Below are positions 26,765 to 35,069 of a stretch of DNA of 64,000 nucleotides, piece by piece (within the stretch, counting starts at the first letter, position 1; the number at the start of each line of letters is the position of its first letter). The notes under the pieces are model-generated. The model ran no database searches and was not told the DNA's origin. It saw only the letters and a list, made by a program, of their open reading frames with translations. The position numbers and the translations under genes are program-made. The stretch comes from Verrucomicrobiota bacterium JB022 (GTDB lineage Bacteria > Verrucomicrobiota > Verrucomicrobiia > Opitutales > Oceanipulchritudinaceae), in assembly GCA_030673845.1 (NCBI GenBank), contig JAUTCQ010000011.1:38118-102117 (forward strand), written 5' to 3'.

Positions 26765-27430
26765 ATGAAGTCTAAAAACGTTACACTCCTGTCTGTCTCT
26801 TCACTTGGCGTCTCGGCCACTGCCTTTGGCGCGATCAATTTCGTGGCGAATCCCGTCACCCTCGATACCGATGGCGATATCTGGTATCTGGAGGGCGGCT
26901 CTAGCGGAACGGCTTTGGCAAGGCTCGATTCCTGGTCGAGTGTGACGACCTTCACCGTCGGCTCTAGCACTTACACCAGCAGTTACCGGTATGCCTACTT
27001 CCCGTCCCCGGCTTATAACAATCTCAAGATCGCACTAGACGGCTCGAATCGGGTGGCTTCGCTGGCCGAAGGCGTTGAAATCTCTGCGTCCTTGCTTACC
27101 AATGCGGACAGCGGGCTTACTCTCACCTCCAGTTCTGGACCGGGCTGGCACTGGCGCCAGTTCCTCTTTGGCGAAGCTGGCTTCATTGCCTTCGAGTTCG
27201 ATTCTGGCAATGGTGTGCAATACGGCTGGGCCAACGTCACCCTCAATGTGGGTCAGATCACCATCAATAGCTGGGCTTGGGCCGATGCGGGCGAAACGTT
27301 GACCGTAGGCCAGACCGAGTCGACGCCGGCGGTGCCGGAGCCGAAGGAGACGATGGCCGCACTGGGCTTGCTGGCCGCCGGCGCTGCGGGGATGCGTCGC
27401 TATCTCGCCAGCCGCAAGAGTGCTGCCTAG
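26765..27430 (+). CDS. PEP-CTERM sorting domain protein, tandem copy 1
   Basis: 221 residues. A short signal peptide (MKSKNVTLLSVSSLGVSATAFG) leads into a beta-rich mature domain with the segment FGEAGFIAFEFDSGNGVQYGW found in many secreted Verrucomicrobiota proteins. The C-terminus is a PEP-CTERM signal: VPEP, a hydrophobic helix (MAALGLLAAGAAG) and a basic end (RRYLASRK), which exosortase would process at the inner membrane. Function of the mature domain is unknown. It is one of two tandem paralogues; see 27519-28175. Confidence 0.88.
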   Translation: MKSKNVTLLSVSSLGVSATAFGAINFVANPVTLDTDGDIWYLEGGSSGTALARLDSWSSVTTFTVGSSTYTSSYRYAYFPSPAYNNLKIALDGSNRVASLAEGVEISASLLTNADSGLTLTSSSGPGWHWRQFLFGEAGFIAFEFDSGNGVQYGWANVTLNVGQITINSWAWADAGETLTVGQTESTPAVPEPKETMAALGLLAAGAAGMRRYLASRKSAA

Positions 27431-27518
27431 CGAAGAACGTTATTGCCAGGAGAGATAAAAACCTCCATACCCAGAACATCCCCACAGCTGGGCATGCAAA
27501 TTATTACCATCTAGTGCA

Positions 27519-28175
27519 ATGAAATCGCGCAACGTCACCTTACTTTCTGTTTCAACTCTCGGAGTCTCGGCGACCACCTTTGGTGCAATCAACGTGGTGA
27601 CCTCCCCGCTCACCCTCGATACCGACGGCGATATCTGGTATCTTGAAGGCGGTTCGACCGGTGCGACCGCCCTGGCCAGTTTCGATACCTGGATCTTTTT
27701 TTACTCCTCCACATACAGCGTCTATACTAGCAGGCGCGCCTACTTCCCGGCAGGGAACTACAACAATTTCAAGATCGCACTAGATGGCTCGAATCGGGTG
27801 GCTTCGCTGGCCGAAGGCGTTGAAATCTCTGCGTCCTTGCTTACCAATGCGGACAGCGGGCTCACTCTCACCTCCAGCTCGTGGGTGGACTGGAACTGGC
27901 GGGAGTTTTCCTTTGGCGAAGCTGGCTTCATTGCCTTCGAGTTCGATTCCGGCAATGGTGTGCAATACGGCTGGGCCAACGTCACCCTCAATGTGGGCCA
28001 AATCACCATCAATAGCTGGGCCTGGGCGGATGCGGGCGAAACGTTGACCGTAGGCCAGACCGAGTCGACCCCGGCGGTGCCGGAGCCGAAGGAGACGATG
28101 GCCGCCCTCGGCCTGCTTGCCGCCGGTGCCGTGGGGATGCGTCGCTACCTCGCCAGCCGCAAGAGTGCCGCTTAA
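27519..28175 (+). CDS. PEP-CTERM sorting domain protein, tandem copy 2
   Basis: 218 residues, paralogue of the preceding gene at a spacing of 745-754 bases. The signal peptide and the first 80 residues have diverged, but a 95-base block in the middle (27776-27870 against 27031-27125) differs at only two silent sites. A short window then differs at many residues (WVDWNWREFS against GPGWHWRQFL), and the remainder including the VPEP tail is almost identical. The pattern suggests gene conversion, or diversification of limited surface segments. It is followed by a terminator at 28206-28238. Confidence 0.88.
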   Translation: MKSRNVTLLSVSTLGVSATTFGAINVVTSPLTLDTDGDIWYLEGGSTGATALASFDTWIFFYSSTYSVYTSRRAYFPAGNYNNFKIALDGSNRVASLAEGVEISASLLTNADSGLTLTSSSWVDWNWREFSFGEAGFIAFEFDSGNGVQYGWANVTLNVGQITINSWAWADAGETLTVGQTESTPAVPEPKETMAALGLLAAGAVGMRRYLASRKSAA

Positions 28176-28205
28176 GGGCTCAGATACTGTATCATCTTTT
28201 GCTTG

Positions 28206-28238
28206 AACAGGATGCCGCGCGCGTGGCGTCCTGTTTTT
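28206..28238 (+). terminator. Rho-independent terminator after PEP-CTERM pair
   Basis: Arms AACAGGATGCC (28206-28216) and GGCGTCCTGTT (28225-28235) form an 11-bp stem with one G-T pair, followed by TTTTT. It closes the tandem PEP-CTERM unit. Confidence 0.8.
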
Positions 28239-28281
28239 GTTTGGGCCCAGCCCGCGAGATTCCCCTATTTTCTCTTTCCAG

Positions 28282-31110
28282 ATGAAGGCAAAAAGAACTC
28301 TGTTGATTGGCTGGGATGCCGCCGACTGGCGCATGATCCGCCCCTTGCTCAACCGGGGCAAGATGCCCAACCTCCAGCGCCTCATCAAAATGGGAGTCTG
28401 GGGCAACCTGCACACGCTTCACCCCGTGCTTTCTCCCATGCTCTGGACGAGCATCGGCACCGGCAAACGCCCCTACAAGCACGGAATCAACGGGTTCAGC
28501 GAGCCGGACCCCGCCACGGGAGCCGTCCGCCCGGTGACGAATCTCTCGCGCAAAACCAAGGCCGTCTGGAACATCCTCAACCAGTCGGGCAAGCAGAGCA
28601 ACGTAATCGGCTGGTGGCCCTCGCACCCGGCAGAGCCCATCAATGGCGTGATGGTCTCCAACCAGTTTCAGCGGGCAAGCAAGGACCCGGAAAACTGGCC
28701 ACATGATACCCAGGCCATCCACCCCTCGCGCCTCTTGCAGCCACTCTCCGAGATGCGCCTGCACCCGGCCTGGGTCTCCGGCGAGATGTTGCTGCCCTTC
28801 ATCCCGCGCGCAGCAGAGATCGATCAGGAAAAGGACCGGCGCCTGGGTTCGCTGGCCAAGATCCTCGCGGAGATCTCGACCGTGCACGCAGCCGCCACCG
28901 CGACCATGCAGCTGGAGCCGTGGGATTTCATGGCCGTCTATTACGACGGGATCGACCACTTCGGGCACGGCTTCATGAAGTATCACCCGCCGAAAGACCC
29001 CCGGGTGAGCGACGAAGACTTTGAGATTTACCGCCACGTGATGGAGTCCGGCTATGTCTTCCACGACATGATGCTCGGCGTGCTGCTGCAGCTCGCAGGG
29101 CCGGAAACCAACGTGATGCTGATTTCCGACCACGGGTTCCACCCCGACCACTTGCGGCCTCACTCCCTGCCCAACGCCCCGGCGGGTCCGGCTTCGGAGC
29201 ACCGCCGATACGGCATTTTCGTCATGGCCGGGCCAGACGTGAAATCGGGAGGCGAAGAAATCTTCTCGGGCTCGCTGCTGGACATTACCCCCACCCTCTT
29301 GCATGCCTTCGGTCTACCGGTGGGGCGCGATATGGACGGCAAAGTCCTCTCCAAGGTCTTCCGCGAAAAACGTCCGGTGGAATACGTGGAGAGCTGGGAC
29401 GCCATTGCCGGCGATGACGGATGTCACCCCTCCGACCGTCAGCTCGACGCGCGCGACGCCAAGGCCGCCCTGCAGCAGCTCGTCGACCTCGGCTACATCG
29501 ACCAGCCCGACGAAGACAAGGAGGTGGCGGTAGCCGAAACGGTGAGAGAGCTCGACTACAACCTCGCGCAGGCCTACTTCGACGGCAAAAAATTTGTCGA
29601 AGCCCACCGCATCGCCGTCCGCCTCTGGGCGCAATGGCCCGAAGAAAGCCGCTTCGGCCTGCTGCAGCTCCAGTGCGAGATGACCCTCAAGGCTCATGAC
29701 GACCTCAAGCGGACCTTCAACCGACTCAACACGACGATCCGACGCTACGCCAAGGAGGCACAGGCGGAGCTTGCCCGGCTGGACGAAGAGCACAAGGCGC
29801 AGGCGGCAGCGGGCGAAGAAGCAGAGGAGAAGCTACGCCGCAAGCAGCCGAAGATACGCCGCCTGGTCGGTCGCTCGAAAGTGGATGAAGCAGGCCTCAA
29901 ATTTTACGAGGCGCGCGTCCTGATGGCAGTGGGTGAAGACGAGGCCGCGCGGCAGTTGCTCGAAAGCCTGACCGACACCTGGCCGGGCCGTCAGCAGCGG
30001 CTGTTTCGTCTGCTCGGGGATCTTTGCACGCGCCTGAACGAGCCGGAGAAGGCGGTCGAGTGGCTGGAAAAGGCTCTCGAACTGGACCCGGACGACGCCG
30101 AAGCCCACCTGCAGCTCAGCCGGGCGCAATACCTCCTGGGCGAGGACTACATCTCCGCCACCCACGCCTTGACGAGCCTTCAGCTCAACTACTTCAACCC
30201 GAGGGCTCACTATGCCTACGGCGCGGCCCTCGTGCGCCTCGGCCACCTCGAATGGGCGGTAGAAACCCTGGAGGTAGCCGTGCAACAGGCGCGGCATTAC
30301 CCCGAGGCCCATGAGTTGCTGGCCGCCATCTATGCCGACCACCTGCAGCAGCCGATCAAGGCCAAAGCCCATCAGGCCCTCGCGGCGGAAGCCCGCGAAG
30401 CCAACGCGCAGCGCATGGCAGACTTGAGCGCAGACCTGCCTTCGGTGGAGGAACAGGACGATGCCGCCTGGAAAGTCGTTACGGCCAACTTCGAGGGCCG
30501 GCAGCCGTTGTGTGTGACCGGCAAGGCGCAGGCCCCCGCCTCGGAGCGGCTTACCGTAGTCTCCGGGTTGCCCCGCTCGGGCACCTCCATGACCATGCAG
30601 ATGCTGGTAGCCGCCGGGCTCGACCCGCTGACCGACCGCAAACGCAGCGCGGACGAATCCAACCGCAAGGGCTACTTCGAGCACGAGCGCATCAAGCGCC
30701 TTCATCAGGACAACACCTGGCTCGCCGAAGGCCGCGGCAAGGCACTGAAGGTGGTCGCCCCGCTGGTGAAGTTCCTCCCGCCCACCGAAGCCTGTAAAGT
30801 AATCTTCATGGAGCGGCATCCGCGCGAGATCATGGACTCGCAACGCCAGATGCTCGAGCGCCTGCAAAAGCCGGGCGGCCAGGCCCACTCGCCGCACCTC
30901 GCCCGGGTCTTGCTCCAGCAGATGGAAGACTGCCAGCAGGCCTTGCGCAGCCATCCGAAGTGCGACCTGCTCACGATCAACTACAATGCGTTGATGAACG
31001 ACCCCGAGCAGACCATTGCACGGATCATCGAGTTTCTGGAGCTGCCCGATGACAAGGCCGCGGCCATGCTCGCCGTCGTCGACCCGCAGCTCTATCGCAG
31101 CCGCTTGTAA
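28282..31110 (+). CDS. Type I phosphodiesterase-TPR-sulfotransferase fusion
   Basis: 942 residues with three parts. Residues about 1-370 belong to the alkaline-phosphatase superfamily (type I phosphodiesterase): metal site LLIGWDAADW, nucleophile region SPMLWTSIGTG, then YYDGIDHFGHGF, LISDHGFHPDH and a final SEHRRYGIF histidine. Residues about 430-720 are TPR-like helices with a basic coiled stretch (about 470-540). Residues about 755-942 are a PAPS-dependent sulfotransferase domain with the 5'-phosphosulfate loop SGLPRSGTSM and a later IFMERHPREIMDS segment. No signal peptide is visible, so it is probably cytoplasmic or peripheral. ATG at 28282 starts directly at the first strand. Roles of the two catalytic domains relative to each other are unknown. 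It stands alone between terminators. Confidence 0.88.
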   Translation: MKAKRTLLIGWDAADWRMIRPLLNRGKMPNLQRLIKMGVWGNLHTLHPVLSPMLWTSIGTGKRPYKHGINGFSEPDPATGAVRPVTNLSRKTKAVWNILNQSGKQSNVIGWWPSHPAEPINGVMVSNQFQRASKDPENWPHDTQAIHPSRLLQPLSEMRLHPAWVSGEMLLPFIPRAAEIDQEKDRRLGSLAKILAEISTVHAAATATMQLEPWDFMAVYYDGIDHFGHGFMKYHPPKDPRVSDEDFEIYRHVMESGYVFHDMMLGVLLQLAGPETNVMLISDHGFHPDHLRPHSLPNAPAGPASEHRRYGIFVMAGPDVKSGGEEIFSGSLLDITPTLLHAFGLPVGRDMDGKVLSKVFREKRPVEYVESWDAIAGDDGCHPSDRQLDARDAKAALQQLVDLGYIDQPDEDKEVAVAETVRELDYNLAQAYFDGKKFVEAHRIAVRLWAQWPEESRFGLLQLQCEMTLKAHDDLKRTFNRLNTTIRRYAKEAQAELARLDEEHKAQAAAGEEAEEKLRRKQPKIRRLVGRSKVDEAGLKFYEARVLMAVGEDEAARQLLESLTDTWPGRQQRLFRLLGDLCTRLNEPEKAVEWLEKALELDPDDAEAHLQLSRAQYLLGEDYISATHALTSLQLNYFNPRAHYAYGAALVRLGHLEWAVETLEVAVQQARHYPEAHELLAAIYADHLQQPIKAKAHQALAAEAREANAQRMADLSADLPSVEEQDDAAWKVVTANFEGRQPLCVTGKAQAPASERLTVVSGLPRSGTSMTMQMLVAAGLDPLTDRKRSADESNRKGYFEHERIKRLHQDNTWLAEGRGKALKVVAPLVKFLPPTEACKVIFMERHPREIMDSQRQMLERLQKPGGQAHSPHLARVLLQQMEDCQQALRSHPKCDLLTINYNALMNDPEQTIARIIEFLELPDDKAAAMLAVVDPQLYRSRL

Positions 31111-31124
31111 GAGAGCACAACAAC

Positions 31125-31152
31125 GGCGAGGCCCCTATCGGTAAGCCTCGCC
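31125..31152. terminator. Hairpin between convergent genes
   Basis: GGCGAGGC (31125-31132) pairs with GCCTCGCC (31145-31152) across a 12-base loop, between the fusion gene stop (31110) and the PEP-CTERM gene stop (31178). There is no long T-run on either side, so it is a weak or factor-assisted terminator. Confidence 0.5.
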
Positions 31153-31177
31153 GCGAGAACCTGCCTGCAGCGCCGCG

Positions 31178-32176
31178 CTACTTGCGCCGACGCACCCACA
31201 CGACCGCGCCGACGAGCAGCCCGGCCCAGAGGGCGATGGTCTGCGGCTCCGGGACGATCGTGACGCCGTAGATGGCGCTGCCGTAGTCGCCCGACCAGTC
31301 CCACGACTGTTCGATAATGTAGACGGTATCACCGTCGGTCACGAACTTGTGGAACTGCTTGCCGTCGTCGGAGGTAGCGACAGTGCCAACCATCGTCCCA
31401 GTGCTCAGGTCGTAGCGGTTGATGGACGAGCCGAGAAAGTCGTCGAGCTGGCTGGCGAGCAGGAAACCGGCGCTGTCGAAGCCGAGGTAGCCGCCGTTTT
31501 CGAGCGTCATGACCACGTTGGCGTCGGCCAGTTGCAGGCCCCCGGTTGCGACCTGGCTGGCGCTGAACGAGATCAGTTGGTCGGCATCGAAATTGGCGTA
31601 GTAGAGATTGCCCGCCGCATCGAAAGTCAAGCCGCCGCTGGCGCCACCAATCGCCGCCACTTCGTTGGCGAGGCCGGTCGTGATGTCGAACTGGTAGATG
31701 CGGCTGCCGTCGCCGAGGTCGTCTCCATTGGAGTCGTGGTTGGAAACGAAGTAGAGGTTGCCGTTGGGGGCCACCGCCGCGTCGTAAATGCCGTCCATCT
31801 GCAGCTGCTGATTGAAGCTGCCGCCCTGGCTCACGCTGCCGAAAAAGTAGGGATAGGGCTGCGCGTAAGACGTGAAGTGCGAGGCGTAGACCTGGCCGCC
31901 GGCGTAGGTGACGTGCGAGATCCCGTTGTTGCCCGGCAGGCTGCCGTAGATGCTCTCGGTGCGGGTGCCGAGGTTGAAGGCCTTCACTTCGCGGAAGTTG
32001 CCGTAATAGAGCGTGCCGCCGCTGACGCTGAGCCCTTCATACTGGGTGAAGCTGTAGTCGTTCACATTGGAAACAACCTGCTCCACCTCGTAATTCCCGC
32101 CGACCGAGAGGCCGAAGAGGCTGCCCGCTGCGAGCATGTGAATTCCGAGCACGATGGAATGCCTTAATTGACACAT
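31178..32176 (-). CDS. PEP-CTERM protein with beta-propeller-like domain
   Basis: 332 residues from the ATG at 32176, chosen because MCQLRHSIVLGIHMLAAGSLFGLS is a compact signal peptide; ATGs at 32203 or 32218 would add 9 or 14 residues. The mature part repeats blade-like units (VSGGTLYYGNFREVKAFNL, YDAAVAPNGNLYFVSN, GGLTFDAAGNLYYANFD, GGYLGFDSAGFLLASQ) as in NHL or SMP-30 type propellers. The C-terminus is a PEP-CTERM signal (VPEPQTIALWAGLLVGAVVW, then VRRRK). It is exported and probably anchored through exosortase processing. Ligand unknown. Confidence 0.88.
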   Translation of the reverse strand: MCQLRHSIVLGIHMLAAGSLFGLSVGGNYEVEQVVSNVNDYSFTQYEGLSVSGGTLYYGNFREVKAFNLGTRTESIYGSLPGNNGISHVTYAGGQVYASHFTSYAQPYPYFFGSVSQGGSFNQQLQMDGIYDAAVAPNGNLYFVSNHDSNGDDLGDGSRIYQFDITTGLANEVAAIGGASGGLTFDAAGNLYYANFDADQLISFSASQVATGGLQLADANVVMTLENGGYLGFDSAGFLLASQLDDFLGSSINRYDLSTGTMVGTVATSDDGKQFHKFVTDGDTVYIIEQSWDWSGDYGSAIYGVTIVPEPQTIALWAGLLVGAVVWVRRRK

Positions 32177-32326
32177 AAGTGCCACTAAGAGTCGGCGATT
32201 CATGAATCTCAAGCGCAATCGCGAGGAATTGTAGCCGCATTTCCACGACCAACGTCACGGAATCGCCCCCTGCATGTCACCGGAACGTCGCGCATACCTC
32301 GTATGGTCAAGCGTTTTGCGCCTGCC

Positions 32327-33145
32327 ATGAAACTACGTTGTCTCTTCGTCTTGCTGCCGCTGCTCACCCTCTCCCTGGTCTACGCTGAACCGCTCGCCTC
32401 CTCCGGTCGCAGCTTTACGGAGACGAAGCGTTTCGAGGCCCCGGACGCCAAGCAGGGGGTGGCGTCGGACGGCGAAGCGTATTTCGCGATCCACAACTAC
32501 AAGATCGTCAAATACAACCGCACCGGCGAGCTGCTGAAGACCTGGGAATGCCCGGAAGGCGACCCGATGATCCACCTGAACGCGGGCATCGTGCTGGACG
32601 GCAAGCTCTACGTCGCGCACTCCAACTACCCGCAGGTGCCAATGACGAGCTCGATCGAGATCTTCGACCCGGAGACGCTGGAGCACCTCGGCAGCCACTC
32701 CTTTGGCATCGCCTACGGCTCCTGCACTTGGGTGGACCGGCGCGACGGGCTCTGGTATATCTGCTTTGCCCACTACGGCCAAAAGGCGGCCGAGCCCAAC
32801 CGCGACCCGTCCTGGGCGCAACTGGTGGTGTTTGACGCGGAGTGGCGGCGTGTCGGCGGCTATGTCTTCCCGCCGGAGCTGGTGGACGCCTGCGCCCCCT
32901 ACTCCTTCAGCGGGGGCGGCTTCGGCCCCGATGGCCGCCTGTATGTAACAGGCCACGACCACCAGAGCCTCTACGTGCTGGAGTTCCCTACCGGAGGCTC
33001 CGTGCTGCGCTGGGTCGACGAAATCCCGATCCCGATGGAAGGTCAGGCGATCAACTGGGACCCACGCGAGCCCTGGCTGCTGCACGGCATTCTCCGCGAA
33101 ACGCGCGAAGTGATCTCCGGTCGGATCGACGCGCCGACGAAGTAG
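32327..33145 (+). CDS. Secreted propeller-like protein of unknown function
   Basis: 272 residues from ATG 32327, which starts the signal peptide MKLRCLFVLLPLLTLSLVYA; an in-frame ATG at 32303 is less likely. The mature protein has repeated beta units (GVASDGEAYFAIHNYKIVKYNRTGELLKTW, GIVLDGKLYVAHSNYP, GGGFGPDGRLYVTGHDHQSLYVLEF) resembling a short beta-propeller of the YncE or strictosidine-synthase-like type. No catalytic residues can be assigned. It is divergent from the PEP-CTERM propeller gene at 31178-32176, and the two may be functionally related, but that is only a guess. Confidence 0.75.
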   Translation: MKLRCLFVLLPLLTLSLVYAEPLASSGRSFTETKRFEAPDAKQGVASDGEAYFAIHNYKIVKYNRTGELLKTWECPEGDPMIHLNAGIVLDGKLYVAHSNYPQVPMTSSIEIFDPETLEHLGSHSFGIAYGSCTWVDRRDGLWYICFAHYGQKAAEPNRDPSWAQLVVFDAEWRRVGGYVFPPELVDACAPYSFSGGGFGPDGRLYVTGHDHQSLYVLEFPTGGSVLRWVDEIPIPMEGQAINWDPREPWLLHGILRETREVISGRIDAPTK

Positions 33146-33153
33146 CTTCTTTT

Positions 33154-33220
33154 AGCCGCAGATGAACGCAGATTGGCGCGGATGTTTTGGGATCCGTGCC
33201 TATCCGGGTTTTATCCATGG
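33154..33220. repeat. GCAGATGAACGCAGATT-type interspersed repeat
   Basis: GCCGCAGATGAACGCAGATT followed by GGCGCGGATG, then ATCCGTGCCTATCCGGG and an ATCCATGG end. This belongs to the short interspersed repeat type built from CGCAGAT and ATCCGTG units that is widespread in environmental bacteria (general knowledge). It fills the gap between the convergent secreted-protein and NtrC-like genes. Confidence 0.7.
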
Positions 33221-33233
33221 CCAAGGGAGGCCT

Positions 33234-34883
33234 CTACCAACGCAGGTTGTGCTGGTCGATGCGTTTGCGGAGGGTAGCGCGGGTGATGCCGAGGATGGTG
33301 CTGGCCTTGACCTGGTTGCCGCCTGTCTCACGCAAGACACGGACGATCATCTCGCGCTCGATGTGGTGCAGGATGTCTTCGTCCACTTCCTTGCGGATAC
33401 GCTCGAAGAGGATGTCGAGGGCAGTGCTGAGGTCGATGCTGCCACGATCAAAGGCGGGGGCCATGGCCGGGATCGGCTGGGCTGCCGCTTCTACCGGCGC
33501 CGCGACCGGCGCAGGGGCGGTCACGGCCACGGTTTCGCGCAGCGGTACGGCCGCGCTGGGCTCGGGCGAAGTAACGTCTGCCGTCGTGGTTACGGTCTTG
33601 GCCTTGGGCTCTTCGGCGGAGTCGGGCGCGCTTTCTTCAAAGGGTGGCTTGGTGGTGGAGCCCGCCTTGCGGGTGGGCGCAGGAATGGCCCCCGGGCGGC
33701 GGATTTCGTCCGGCAAATCCTTGGCGAGGATGGTATCGCCCTGGGCGAGCACGGCGCTGCGCTGGATCACGTTTTCCAGCTCGCGGACGTTGCCCGGCCA
33801 ACTGTAGTCGACGAGGCGTTGCATAGCCTCCGAAGACACGCGGCGCACGCGGCTGCCACGGTCTTTCTGCAGCCGCTGGAGCATGAAGTCGATCAGTGCC
33901 GGCACGTCGCCCGGGCGCTCGCGCAGCGCGGGCAGGCGGATGCGCATGACGTTGAGGCGGTAATAGAGGTCTTCCCGGAACTCTCCCTCCTCCACCATCT
34001 GCTCAAGGTGCTTGTTCGTCGCAGCGACGAGGCGGACGTTGACCTTGATCGTGCTGGTGCCGCCGACGCGCTGGATCTCGCCCTCTTGCAAGGCGCGGAG
34101 GATCTTCGTCTGGGTCGGCAGTGCCATATCGCCGATCTCATCGAGAAAGAGCGTCCCACCGTCGCACAGCTCGAACTTGCCGAGGCGTTGCTGCGTGGCG
34201 CCGGTGAAGGAACCCTTTTCGTGGCCGAACAGCTCCGACTCGATCAAATTATCGGGGATTGCCGCGCAGTTGACGGCCATGAACGGCCCGGTGCTGCGGT
34301 GGCTGTGCTGGTAGATGCAGCGGGCGACGAGTTCCTTACCCGTGCCGCTTTCGCCCGTTACCATCACCGTCACATCGCTGGCGGCGACTTGACCGATGAT
34401 CTTGAAGACTTCCTGCATCGGCTCCGAATTGCCGACCAGCCCTTCCTTGTAATCCTCGCTGTTGAGGACGGGGGAATACTGGTTGCGCTCGGTTGCGGCC
34501 AAGTCGCGATGGGCCTGGACCGCCTTTTCGGTCAGGCTCAGCACCTTCTTGATGTCAAAGGGCTTGATGATGTAGTCGAAGGCCCCGAACTTCATGGCCT
34601 CGATGGCGGTCTGTGTCGTCCCGAAGGCCGTCATCAGAATCGTCATCGAGTGAGGGCTGACGGAGCGGATATGCTGGAGCGTCTCCAGCCCGCTCATGCC
34701 CTCCATGCGGTTGTCGAGGAAGATGACGTGCGGGCGTTCGCGCTCCGCTACACCGATCCCTGCTTCGCCGCTGCTGGCCGTGGAAACGCGGTAGCCACGC
34801 GAGCTGAGCACGCGGTCGAGGGAATATAAGATTTCGGAGTCGTCATCGATAATGAGGATCTGGGGCGAGGCGTCTGCGCACAT
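33234..34883 (-). CDS. NtrC-family sigma54-dependent response regulator
   Basis: 549 residues. A receiver domain (1-125; acidic pocket IIDDD, phospho-acceptor Asp57 in FLDNRM, conserved Lys in YIIKPF) is followed by an AAA+ sigma54-activation domain (about 150-385) with Walker A GESGTGKE, the sigma54-contact loop as GSFTGA, Walker [12 protein letters not shown] and the R-finger region. The C-terminus has a Fis-type HTH ([33 protein letters not shown]). An Ala/Pro/Thr-rich linker of about 90 residues between AAA+ and HTH is unusually long. No histidine kinase gene is adjacent, so it is an orphan regulator. It is divergent from the protease-glnE-glnA genes, suggesting nitrogen control. Confidence 0.95.
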   Translation of the reverse strand: MCADASPQILIIDDDSEILYSLDRVLSSRGYRVSTASSGEAGIGVAERERPHVIFLDNRMEGMSGLETLQHIRSVSPHSMTILMTAFGTTQTAIEAMKFGAFDYIIKPFDIKKVLSLTEKAVQAHRDLAATERNQYSPVLNSEDYKEGLVGNSEPMQEVFKIIGQVAASDVTVMVTGESGTGKELVARCIYQHSHRSTGPFMAVNCAAIPDNLIESELFGHEKGSFTGATQQRLGKFELCDGGTLFLDEIGDMALPTQTKILRALQEGEIQRVGGTSTIKVNVRLVAATNKHLEQMVEEGEFREDLYYRLNVMRIRLPALRERPGDVPALIDFMLQRLQKDRGSRVRRVSSEAMQRLVDYSWPGNVRELENVIQRSAVLAQGDTILAKDLPDEIRRPGAIPAPTRKAGSTTKPPFEESAPDSAEEPKAKTVTTTADVTSPEPSAAVPLRETVAVTAPAPVAAPVEAAAQPIPAMAPAFDRGSIDLSTALDILFERIRKEVDEDILHHIEREMIVRVLRETGGNQVKASTILGITRATLRKRIDQHNLRW

Positions 34884-34986
34884 AGAACGGGAAGTTTTGC
34901 AAGTGGGTCAGCAGGAAGCGTTCTCAAATGGAATATTGCATCACCATGTGCATTTTTACTCACTCACTTTGCAAGCCTGAGGTGCT

Positions 34987-35002
34987 TGGTCAATTTTAAC
35001 CA
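34987..35002. promoter_or_regulatory. Dyad TGGT-N8-ACCA, site 1
   Basis: TGGTCAATTTTAACCA lies in the 186-base divergent region between the NtrC-like regulator and the M50 protease-glnE unit, 68 bases upstream of the protease start. It differs at two central bases from a second copy at 39081-39096 upstream of glnA. Candidate operator for a common nitrogen regulator. Confidence 0.5.
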
Positions 35003-35069
35003 GCATGGCGTGAGGCGCGAAAAGGAACCCATACTTGCTAAAAAGCCCGCGCGTGTAGAGGATAGGTTT

